A DNA stretch of 64,000 nt from Capitella teleta (lineage: Eukaryota > Annelida > Polychaeta > Capitellidae). This document shows, piece after piece, positions 46,245-54,447 of the stretch (position 1 is the first letter of the stretch; each line of letters begins with the position of its first letter). The notes under the pieces were generated by a model. That model searched no databases. It saw only the letters and a program-made list of their open reading frames with translations, and was not told where the DNA came from. The position numbers and the translations under genes are program-made. The stretch covers positions 6,624-70,623 of the forward strand of contig KB311185.1 of the NCBI GenBank assembly GCA_000328365.1, read 5' to 3'.

Positions 46245-46289
46245 ACTTTTACATTGTTTACTAATGTTATTAGTAAACCATGTAAAAGT
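46245..46289. repeat. 45-bp near-perfect palindrome, left of a pair
   Basis: Arms of 21 nt (46245-46265 and 46269-46289) pair with one mismatch around GTT. A second palindrome begins four bases later, as in the 9.1-kb pair. It lies upstream of the recombinase main block, inside an apparent intron. Confidence 0.9.
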
Positions 46290-46292
46290 TTT

Positions 46293-46353
46293 GTCTCAGG
46301 AAAAACTTGTAGTACATGTATAATATACATGTACTACACGCTTTTCCTGAGAC
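46293..46353. repeat. 61-bp near-perfect palindrome, right of a pair
   Basis: Arms of 29 nt (46293-46321 and 46325-46353) pair with two mismatches around AAT. It contains the palindromic core TAGTACATGTA. Confidence 0.9.
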
Positions 46354-46462
46354 CAAACTATGATTAATTTGAGCTAGTTGACTACTGTAAGCAGTACACA
46401 CCCACAACTTTATCTGGGTTGAATCCATTCTGAGAGGGTCAAACTAGCATCTTTTAGCAGTA

Positions 46463-46965
46463 CAGTAAAACTCCCCTAAGAGCGCTAACCATGGGACTGA
46501 CTCAAAGTAGCGCTCTCAGAGGAGTGGCATGCATAAGAGGAGTAGACGTTATGATAATCACTGACGGATGAGTTGTGATGTCATAGTGAATTTGTATTAT
46601 TTTAATTCATAAATTAAGTTTCAGCACGGCTACGTACATTACACAGTGATGTGAACACAGACAAAAAGGCCAAAATAAATACACATTCTCGCAGCAGTTT
46701 TATATAACCACCACTTTGAGACATTTCACAGCTTATATTTATCCTGTTTGGATAGCTCAATAATTGACCCCAAACCTTTGTTGGCCATTTGCTGTGATTA
46801 CGCGCTCAACCATGCAATCTGATTGGCCGGCTGTCTGCACTAGAGGAGTTGACTTTTCATTTGGAAATTCAAATGACAATTGGTGAGCTTATAGGTGTGT
46901 CAAAAAGTGGCACGTTAAGTGGAATGGCGTTCTTATAGGAGTGGTGCATGAGAGGAATTTCACTG
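46463..46965. mobile_element. 503-bp mariner-type MITE
   Basis: The ends CAGTAAAACTCCCCT and (inverted) CAGTGAAATTCCTCT are flanked by TA. Sub-terminal copies of AGAGGAGT appear in both halves. No coding frame is present. It is a third TA-flanked family with CAGT ends in this window, inserted in an apparent intron of the recombinase gene. Confidence 0.75.
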
Positions 46966-47521
46966 TATAAACTGAAAATGTGTGGTTCCAATAAGCACTT
47001 TCATTTTGGGCTGGTGAGTACTCTGATACATCAAAATAATGAATCAGAAACAAAATGAACTCACCATATCCTTGGGAACCGTGGCATTTTTCTGCAGTGA
47101 CATCAAAAGCTACAGAGATGAAAAATATCATTACCACTAGAATTAATGCAAAGTTACAAACTTACCATTTGCTTGCCGCGTGAGTTTTAAATTGACATTT
47201 TGAATTCACTGTGAAAAGAAAAGAAAAGAATGATTAAATCACTGTTATTTGTGAATTATGAATATGTATACAGTAAAATCTGTCAATCTCCAAGTCGGAG
47301 ATGAGGAGATCACCCCCAAAAGAAAGGTGATACCTCAGATGCTGACTAGACGATGGGATGACGATGCAGACCCAAGTAAACAGCACTGCGAGAGCCAGTT
47401 ATTATCATCTCAGAAACAAATCATGAATCGCAAAATAGAAAAATAAAAATTTGTTCATATACAAAATATTGTGTAATAACTAATAATAACCTCGTGAAGA
47501 AGTAAACAAACGCCATTTTGC

Positions 47522-47573
47522 GAGTGACGTCACTCAGCGCTTGCGCTGAGTGACGTCACTCAGCGCTTGCGCA
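47522..47573. promoter_or_regulatory. Tandem duplicated CRE palindrome
   Basis: A 26-bp unit is repeated twice (47522-47547 and 47548-47573). Each unit contains the full cyclic-AMP response element GTGACGTCAC and the word AGCGCTTGCGC. It lies 0.3 kb upstream of the first supported block of the recombinase gene and could be part of a promoter. Confidence 0.5.
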
Positions 47574-47598
47574 CTGCAATGTAAACAAGCGCACATGC

Positions 47599-47766
47599 TT
47601 CACTTTCCCACTCCAACCTCTTGCACGACTTTCTAATGAAAATAAATAAAATTGTTCACTTTCCCACTCCAACCTCTCGCACGACTTTCTAATGAAAATA
47701 AATAAAATTGTTCACTTTCCCACTCCAACCTCTCGCACGACTTTCTAATGAAAATAAATAAAATTG
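47599..47766 (+). repeat. 56-bp tandem repeat, three copies
   Basis: Three almost identical units (47599-47654, 47655-47710, 47711-47766) begin TTCACTTTCCCACTCC and end AATAAATAAAATTG. Only one base differs among them, so the expansion is recent. Confidence 0.95.
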
Positions 47767-48156
47767 TTCATATGCTGAGTGGTGATGCACAAAATATTGT
47801 GTAATAATAATGTATTCCTTTGCGAAGACTCGGTCCAAATCACATGCCCACAGTTACTGCATGGAAAGATAGGCCACATGTTGAGCTGTGTAACGTGGGA
47901 AAATTGTATACGCATGCATGTATGTTTACTTCGCACTACGCAGGCGCAGTGTTCTGGCTTATTTATAACACGTGGACAGGTCGTGTGACGCAACAATCGG
48001 AAAGCAGGGATAAACCTGTTATGTCACTTATATTAAGTGCGGATCCATTATAAGTAAGTTTATATGGGACTGGTTTCGGACACAATTCGGTACCAGGCTC
48101 TACCTTACATGACTCTGCAGTGCCTGGTACCTTCATCAATCACATTACAAGTGTAG

Positions 48157-48242
48157 AATTCTAGAAATCATGATTCGCAAACTGGGCTTAAATGCGTTTA
48201 CCGTACAGCGAGACCTATGGGTCTCACTGTAGTATGTCAGCT
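48157..48242 (+). repeat. Unclassified interspersed repeat, copy 1
   Basis: It shares CTAGAAATCATGATTCGCAA, then GGGTCTC and GTCAGCT, with 52664-52756. The middle holds a semi-palindrome of GCGAGACC and GGGTCTC. Partial similarity to the inverted segment 62092-62126 suggests a wider family. Confidence 0.7.
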
Positions 48243-48873
48243 ATGGCTTACCTTGATCTGATTATCAGTTACAGTTTGGCATTGTCGCCCCAATAGATTG
48301 AATAGTGGACATTGTGTTCATAAATCTAACAAATTCAATACATAGGTAAAAAATACAGTATGCCCTCATTAATCAAAGTTTTATTGTAAATCCAAGTCCC
48401 TTAATAATCCTATATGCTTGGGGATAGATTTGTCACAATGCTAATTGAACTGACTGGACATTGGTACAAAAGACAACGACCTGCTTTGATAAAGGTGTTA
48501 ACTATCACAGAAACATCTCTTCTTTGTCGGTGTGTTTGAGGGGCTCCTTTAATGAGCATTTAATCAAAAAGCGAGTCGATTAACTGTCATCTTACAATTG
48601 ATTGAATGCACAACATAAAAAACACATTAATGTTGACTCGGTTATGGTTGCGTAACAGCAAGAGGCAAGCGCTTCTCGATTGTTGGGGCCCTAAAGCGTG
48701 CAATGTGTGAAAACATTATTTAAAGGACATCACACTCTATACAGTCCACTTATCCAATCTTGATGAGCCGGAGCAGTTGGGACTTAACATGGCTAAAATT
48801 GTCACTAAACACATGAACTGTTCAGTCAAAATCCATCCATTGCTTCTATATACTTTAATGCTGGCCGAATTGT

Positions 48874-49239
48874 GCTTCAACACGGATACACAGTTAACGG
48901 ATATCTGAGTTACTAATATCGGACAGCCACAAACACGGATAGGTAGTTATGCCCAAACATTATTGCACAACGTTATGCCCCATCGCACATGCTGTGAGCG
49001 CTAAAGCCACGCTCTGCTTGCAGCAGTTAACAACAAGTGACCCTGACCTACTGCTATCATCTTTCTTGCTTCCTGTAGTTGTACATTTCTTTAAACGAAA
49101 CATTCAGAATAAGTTTCACAAGGCATCTCACATGCAAACATGCTTGCCTGTCAATTTCACAAAGAGGCAAATTCTTTATCAGCGTAGGATATTTTTGCTT
49201 AACCGCACAATCATGGATACAGATATTTGCCCAACCCTA
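48874..49239 (+). mobile_element. hAT-type non-autonomous element, right-end fragment
   Basis: These 366 bp align with the right third of the hAT element at 51374-52442 at roughly 75-80% identity by eye. They end with TTTGCCCAACCCTA, the expected right terminus. I could not find the left end, so this copy is truncated or interrupted. Confidence 0.65.
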
Positions 49240-49796
49240 ATCAATAAATCATGGCTACTGATATCTGTATTGCTTAATATATTCAGGACTAGCACAGATA
49301 AATCGGGCAAGGTCTGCCTACCTCGCCCGATGGTAAACTACTAATTTTGCCATATACTGACTTGAAGGCTCCACACGCACACTATCACATGATAAATATA
49401 CACATATTATCCGACAAAGCCTTGTGTTTAAGGTAGTGTATCCCTTATTGAAAAAAAAGTCGTCACACAAGAATTACTCCAAACATTTTTTTTTGTGAAG
49501 GAGATATAACAGATCGGAAAAACCCCCTTGTGCTGGTGCAAAAACAGATCATTTTGTCGGTATACTTAAGTATACTCAATACTGGCTACTCCAGGCCGTT
49601 ATTTTGGGACAAAATATACATGTAAATTTTCCTCATCCAATTTAGAACACATTCAAACAAAGATATTATGGGGTCACTGGACTAGTTTTCAACTTCTGAG
49701 AGTTTCAACAACCCTACCCCTTATTTGGCCAAATGTCGGAATTGTGAAAAATTTGAGTATTGATGAAAATTTACGACTTAGTCATGCTCTAATGAG

Positions 49797-50074
49797 TGAG
49801 TGAGTGATTGGGGTTTTACGGCTCCACCCAACCCGTTCGGGTGATACGGGCGCCAGAACAGAAGGCCCGGGACCGGGGTTTCCCCCTACTCTTATCGATA
49901 AATCCCAAGGGTTCTTTATCCTGCATACCACCATAGACAGTAGTACACAGCGCCCGGCCTTGTTACGCAGTTGGGCAGCACTGCAGAGTCACCAAAGAAT
50001 TACAATTGTAATTCACAATCATAACGCCCGTGGCCTGATCGGGTCTCGAACCCGGGACCTCGACCCCCACGGTC
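49797..50074 (-). mobile_element. tRNA-derived SINE, copy 2, 5'-truncated
   Basis: It is the same family as 43842-44166, but it lacks the first roughly 50 bp of the tRNA-like head, including the A box. Direct repeats catgctctaatgag flank it (49783-49796 and 50075-50088). The tail is a GAGT/ACTC repeat. Sequence is nearly identical to copy 1, indicating recent insertion. Confidence 0.92.
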
Positions 50075-50291
50075 CATGCTCTAATGAGGTTAAACAATGT
50101 AGATACAAGTGAAACACAAAATATCACAGAAAACAATTGAAAAAAAGTGTAATATTTTTCTTTATTCAGGATGTTGTACAAAAATAGCAATACTAAAGTG
50201 TATTGCGACTGACTTCTTACTGAGTGACAGTACAGGAGCAAACGAAATTAGTTTCAACAATGTAAGACAATCCTTCACGAGAAACAATTAG

Positions 50292-50444
50292 GGATGGGCT
50301 TGATATTACTATGCGAGTTGCTCAGTCGATCCTGATCGTGATGGTCCTGATCTTGCGAAGTTGATTCTCGATTCAGATCATTCTCATCAACATTGAGAGG
50401 GAGAGGTTGCTGTGAGGGCGAAGGGAGACGCTGTTGATTCTGAA
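50292..50444 (-). CDS. Possible terminal exon of an unidentified gene
   Basis: On -, a strong acceptor (CTGTTTCAG at about 50452-50444) is followed by an open frame beginning NQQRLPSPSQQP, with a Gln/Asp/His-rich stretch near the end (SQDQDHHDQDR). A stop codon follows just before 50280. No matching donor exon is established. Low-complexity composition makes this weak. Confidence 0.2.
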
Positions 50445-50960
50445 ACAGTTGATGTCAATGTTACACTAGGTTAGCGGAGTGTGCCAGATCTACTAGTATA
50501 TATGTACTACTACAAGTATGTGTGTCTAAGTACTAATACTAGTACCAGTAACTGATATGGCGGTGTTTATACCTAGATTCGGGACATATTTGTCCCAGTG
50601 ACAGTCACATTTATTGACTGAATCATGTTAAATGTTCTATACAACCGATACTCATATTCAATTATTGTGATATTCATGAAATTCTTGCTTATTACACATG
50701 ACGAAATGATCATCATAATGTCTAACGAGCAGACGACGGCACAACCATCGGTTCGCGGGGCTGGCTGGGCATTACACATAGAATCTTGACATTGCTGATT
50801 GCACATGACCCGAATCATTGAATGTAAACAATACATACATTATCATGTACATTAGTCTAAATCATTAGATGCAATCATAACAATGGGTGAATCATTGAAT
50901 GGTGTGACTGTGAGTTTGTGACAGATACTATAATCAATACTTCAACTTCTAATGAGACTT

Positions 50961-51017
50961 CTGGCGCCCGTATCACCCGAACGGGTTGGGTGGAGCCGTA
51001 AAACCCCAATCACTCAC
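50961..51017 (+). mobile_element. tRNA-derived SINE, 57-bp 3' end only
   Basis: Only the last 57 bases of the SINE are present, from CTGGCGCCCG to CAATCACTCAC. They are flanked by 13-bp direct repeats tctaatgagactt at 50948-50960 and 51018-51030. This shows strong 5' truncation with a true target duplication and fixes the orientation: the ACTC-repeat end is the 3' end. Confidence 0.9.
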
Positions 51018-51373
51018 TCTAATGAGACTTACTGCATCATCCACTCGTCCTCAGATTCTCCCGCTTCGCCGGTCACTTTTTCTATTTATATTATATAGGT
51101 TGTTTTATCGTCGCGATTTGATGATTTGACATCTGAAAGATCAAATTCGCGCAATTTTTACAACTTGTCAACAACACACGACGAGCTCTGTGAGTTTCCG
51201 TTATCGCAATCATAACGTTTTCGTGTGCGTTATGATCATTTTCGGAAGATTTCCGACAGGACCCGAGGTTCACCGAGGTCCCTGAAGCAATAATGGATTC
51301 ACTACCCTTCACTGCCCTCCAGAAGTTAGATGGTATATTTATGCTCCAAGGAAAAAAAAATATGAGCCTGTAC

Positions 51374-52442
51374 TAGGGCTGGATGGATATCCGTGTCCGA
51401 TATCCGTGACAGCACGGATATAGAGGGTGTTCAGTACTATCCGTGATCCATGTGTCAACACGGATAGTTAAAACATGAAGTGTAAAATTGAAGTGTTCGT
51501 TTCGAGCGCACAGTGAGCGTAGTGCACAGCCATTCCACACACAAGCGCTGCTCACTGAAGCTAAGCGATGTCAATTACAAGATTACACAATGTCAACAAT
51601 GCACTAATTCTGATTTGTTTTAAATAAACACAATTGTATGTCCTTGAATCTCTTTTGTCATCACGCAAAAGTGATGTAACCACGTGTTGTTGACTATCTC
51701 CTTTAGTGCTTATTTTTCATCACTTGACAGCAGTTTTCGTGTGAACCACAAACAGCACTGAATTTCATCACTTTCTTGACCTTGAACTATGTTGAAATGG
51801 TTAATGTTAATATAGACTAATAATAATAATAATAATAATAATTTATTCAATTAGATTGCTAAAACATCTTATAAAAAACAATTTCTGAGCATTAGTACAT
51901 GTAGGCCCTCTACTTGGCGATCTAGCCACTTGAATTATTTCAAATATAGAACAATATCTGCTATGAACTGACTTGCGCCTCATGAAGTTACTGAGTTTGT
52001 ACATTTCCAAATCATGTTTGATGAAAGTGTACACTGTAGCACAAGTGCACGTTACTGTTGTTCCGTCTTGGGGTTATAATCGTTAGCCGTGTATCCGTGT
52101 TGAAGGCTTCAACACGGATACACGGCCATACAGACACGGATATTTATGCCCGAACACGGGAGCATGCACCTTCAGCGCCTGGCACACACTGTGAGCGCAA
52201 AAGCCACATTGCCTGCAGCAGTTAAAGACAAGCGACCTTGACCTACTGCTGTCATCCTTGCTTCTTGTGCATTTCTTTTATCAAAACGTTCAGAATAAGT
52301 TTCAAGAGGCATCGCACATGCAGACAGCTCGCTTGCCTGTCAATTTTACAGAGGTGAATTCCTTATCAGCGCAGGCTATTTCAAGTATTTTTCCCCAACT
52401 GCAAGAGTATTGCTTCAATGCAGCAATATTCGCCCAGCTCTA
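51374..52442. mobile_element. 1.07-kb hAT-type non-autonomous element
   Basis: The left end TAGGGCTGG is an inverted match to the right end (CCAGCTCTA), the terminal style of hAT transposons. The flanking 8-bp repeats GCCTGTAC (51366-51373) and GCCTGTAG (52443-52450) differ by one base and have the hAT duplication length. The interior carries many copies of ATCCGTG/CACGGAT in both orientations and no transposase frame. A related fragment lies at 48874-49239. Confidence 0.82.
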
Positions 52443-52468
52443 GCCTGTAGCATCATGTCAAACTTATA

Positions 52469-52663
52469 TTAAAGGGAGGGAGAACTGGTTAAAAATGGAC
52501 TTTGAGTTGTTATTTGATGCACCAAAGATGATTCCTGTGCCTGGCCCACACTAGGAATATCATCGCTAACGATTTCGCGGGAGATATATTGCTAATTAGG
52601 CGTGGCGTCAGACCCTGTGATGAAACACTGAGTTCCCTATCTTTTACAATGGGTCTCGTCATA
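52469..52663 (+). repeat. Unclassified interspersed repeat, family 2, copy 1
   Basis: About 195 bp from GGAGAACTGGTTA to GGGTCTCGTCATA recur in inverted orientation at 59521-59716 with high similarity. Shared words include CTAATTAGGCGTG and GATGAAACAC. It abuts the second copy of the 48157 repeat, so both may be parts of one larger element. Confidence 0.75.
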
Positions 52664-52756
52664 ATTCTAGAAATCGTGATTCGCAAACTGGGCTTGAATG
52701 CGTTTACAGTAAGGCAGGACCCTTGGGTCTCGCTGTAGTGCGACTGTGTGTCAGCT
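52664..52756 (+). repeat. Unclassified interspersed repeat, copy 2
   Basis: Direct match to 48157-48242, including TTCTAGAAATC and GATTCGCAAACTGGGCTT. It follows family-2 repeat sequence without a gap. Confidence 0.7.
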
Positions 52757-54135
52757 AATTCAGTACGATATCGCAAGCAACTGTTGCCTTGTCAAGCCCA
52801 TCCCTAGTGTGGAGCCTCGAAGTCAGTATACTGAATACACGGCATTTGAATGCATTTACCATCGAGGTGTGTATGCCTCCCCTGATTCATCTGTGTCACA
52901 CACACTTGCCTTGGGGAGCTAGAATCGACTGATTATCGCTCACAAGATTAAAAGCCCTCCACTTTCAAAAATTACAGTATAACAGACCGAGACAAAGACA
53001 CTTTAAATGTAATTACAATAACTAAAACCAAATCACGACAATGAACAGGTCAAGAAGTCAATATAATCGGACAAAAATATCATTAAAAAAAAACCAACTC
53101 ACATGTCTTCTGAAGCAGCTGGGGAAATGTACAAATATCCAACTGCGGAATGATGTTTAGTCAACTGGTGACCCGAATTCTGCATGTCTCTTGTTTTATG
53201 GATAAATAGACCCAATTGTTGAAAATAATCCGGCCACCCCGATCAAATAAAACTATGTAAAAGTCAATGTATATCGAATATTGCTAAATTTCAAGACCAT
53301 GCTACCCATTTTTATTACGTAAATGAACAAAAAAATAACGTTCAGGTCAAAAGTCGCAGGATCGTCTGAAAATGGCGCCAAAATAATAAATAAATAAAAC
53401 ATAAAAATCCATCGTTCGGTCATTAAATGCCACTAAAGAGGGTATGTTAATTAATCAAACTACCTACAAGCATTGGTTGCCAAATCCAATATTTCCATCT
53501 ACGTCGTATCGCAAAAATAAACATAACCTGTCTCCATCTCCCAGCAAACACGGAACGTTAGGCAAATGTGGGAGACACGTGTAGGTAACCTTCCCTAACG
53601 TTACAAAATAACGTTATCTAACGTTACCCATAATGGGGGCAATAACGTTATCTAACATTACCACGGTAACGTTAGGTACCGTTATCTAACGTTATCTAAC
53701 GTTACAAACAATTTACACCTAACCTAACCAATAATAACTTAACCTATCCTAACCAAAAATAACCTGCATAGTAACATATACATGCACCTCATATCAAACA
53801 AATTTCGACATTCTGGTAATATGGCACTAAGTGTTCATGACAAAGACTCACTGTTAAACTGAAATTTCACCATCACTTTGAGTTAGACTTATATACAATA
53901 AAACTACACATCAGTGTGAAGTTCAAGTGAAAAAATACAAAACTAACTTTGCTATGGCCAGAAAAAAAAACTTTTCTCACATATTCAGTATAATCTGGCT
54001 GCACAAACAGTCATGGAGTACACTTAATGGAATTCTATGACTTTCAAATTTGGACAACACTCACACTCGATCATGCGGGTTCTGAAATATTATCATCCAT
54101 TGACCCCATTGACCTTGGAGAATCATCAGACCCAG
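52757..54135. other. Intergenic stretch with AACGTTA cluster
   Basis: No gene is supported. A cluster of TAACGTTA words occupies 53553-53705 (listed separately), followed by a run of CCTAACCTAACC-like sequence. The rest is AT-rich. Confidence 0.4.
53553..53705. repeat. Cluster of palindromic AACGTTA words
   Basis: About eight copies of (T)AACGTTA occur in 150 bp, spaced irregularly and often as TAACGTTATC. It is not a simple tandem array. The downstream CCTAACC run resembles telomere-like sequence but is too short and imperfect to call. Confidence 0.7.
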
Positions 54136-54447
54136 TCAACTATCAGATATCTTCAAATAATCAGAATTTAGAATAAGCAATTTGACCAATGTAATCTTCA
54201 AATGGCCTGATATTACCAGGTCCGAGATGGCTGCAGTGTATGCAGCTGACCTTATATTTCCAGCTTGCTTCAAATCCAAAGCCAATAGAGCAGACGATAG
54301 AGTTTGACAGTTCATGATAGCATTTGAGGGGTAGTATGTTTTCGTTTGCTCTATTTTGATTCCCCAGGCGAAGAGATGAGATTTGAGGGTGGAATAATTA
54401 TGTAAATAGGCCACAGCAAGTCTCCGCGCCATTTTTGGATTCCACAC
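54136..54447 (-). CDS. Possible first exon of an unidentified gene
   Basis: The reverse strand has an ATG at 54447 that opens a 103-codon frame beginning MWNPKMARRL, of ordinary, non-repetitive composition. A GTAATATC donor-like site lies inside it, after AAISDL. It starts back to back with the + strand gene that follows, so the two could share a promoter. I recognise no family and cannot link a second exon. Confidence 0.25.
   Translation of the reverse strand: MWNPKMARRLAVAYLHNYSTLKSHLFAWGIKIEQTKTYYPSNAIMNCQTLSSALLALDLKQAGNIRSAAYTAAISDLVISGHLKITLVKLLILNSDYLKISDS

Larger units (their letters stand above)
43474..47208 (-). pseudogene. Crypton-type tyrosine-recombinase gene, intron-bearing and broken
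   Basis: Reading right to left, splice-bounded blocks are 47208-47166, 47109-47065, 46060 to 44478 (the main block), 44355-44323 and 43649-43474 (stop TAA). The junctions have consensus GTAAGT/GTGAGT donors and pyrimidine-AG acceptors, and the phases agree. The main block begins with a C2HC finger (CSGCKRF...HRRTC). The catalytic domain follows: an Arg in LFNAQRGDEASRL, a Lys-bearing hairpin (LTGKGKKF), a MRHKVST box, the MGHE motif and a terminal Tyr in HDNYQ. This matches the tyrosine recombinases of Crypton DNA transposons and their relatives, which cut and rejoin DNA through the Tyr. At least four breaks interrupt the main block, so it looks inactive. There is no reverse transcriptase nearby, which argues against a DIRS-type element. 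A SINE sits in the last intron. The first two small blocks may be untranslated. Confidence 0.75.
47767..49796. other. Repeat-bearing intergenic stretch
   Basis: No gene is supported. It contains a copy of an unclassified interspersed repeat (48157-48242), also found at 52664-52756 and, inverted and partial, at 62092-62126. The right end of a hAT-derived element (48874-49239) follows. The remainder is AT-rich without recognisable content. Confidence 0.5.

Noticed and set aside
53725-53760. Telomere-like CCTAACCTAACC run
   Set aside because: Too short and imperfect; it does not match a consistent telomere unit and is internal to a contig.
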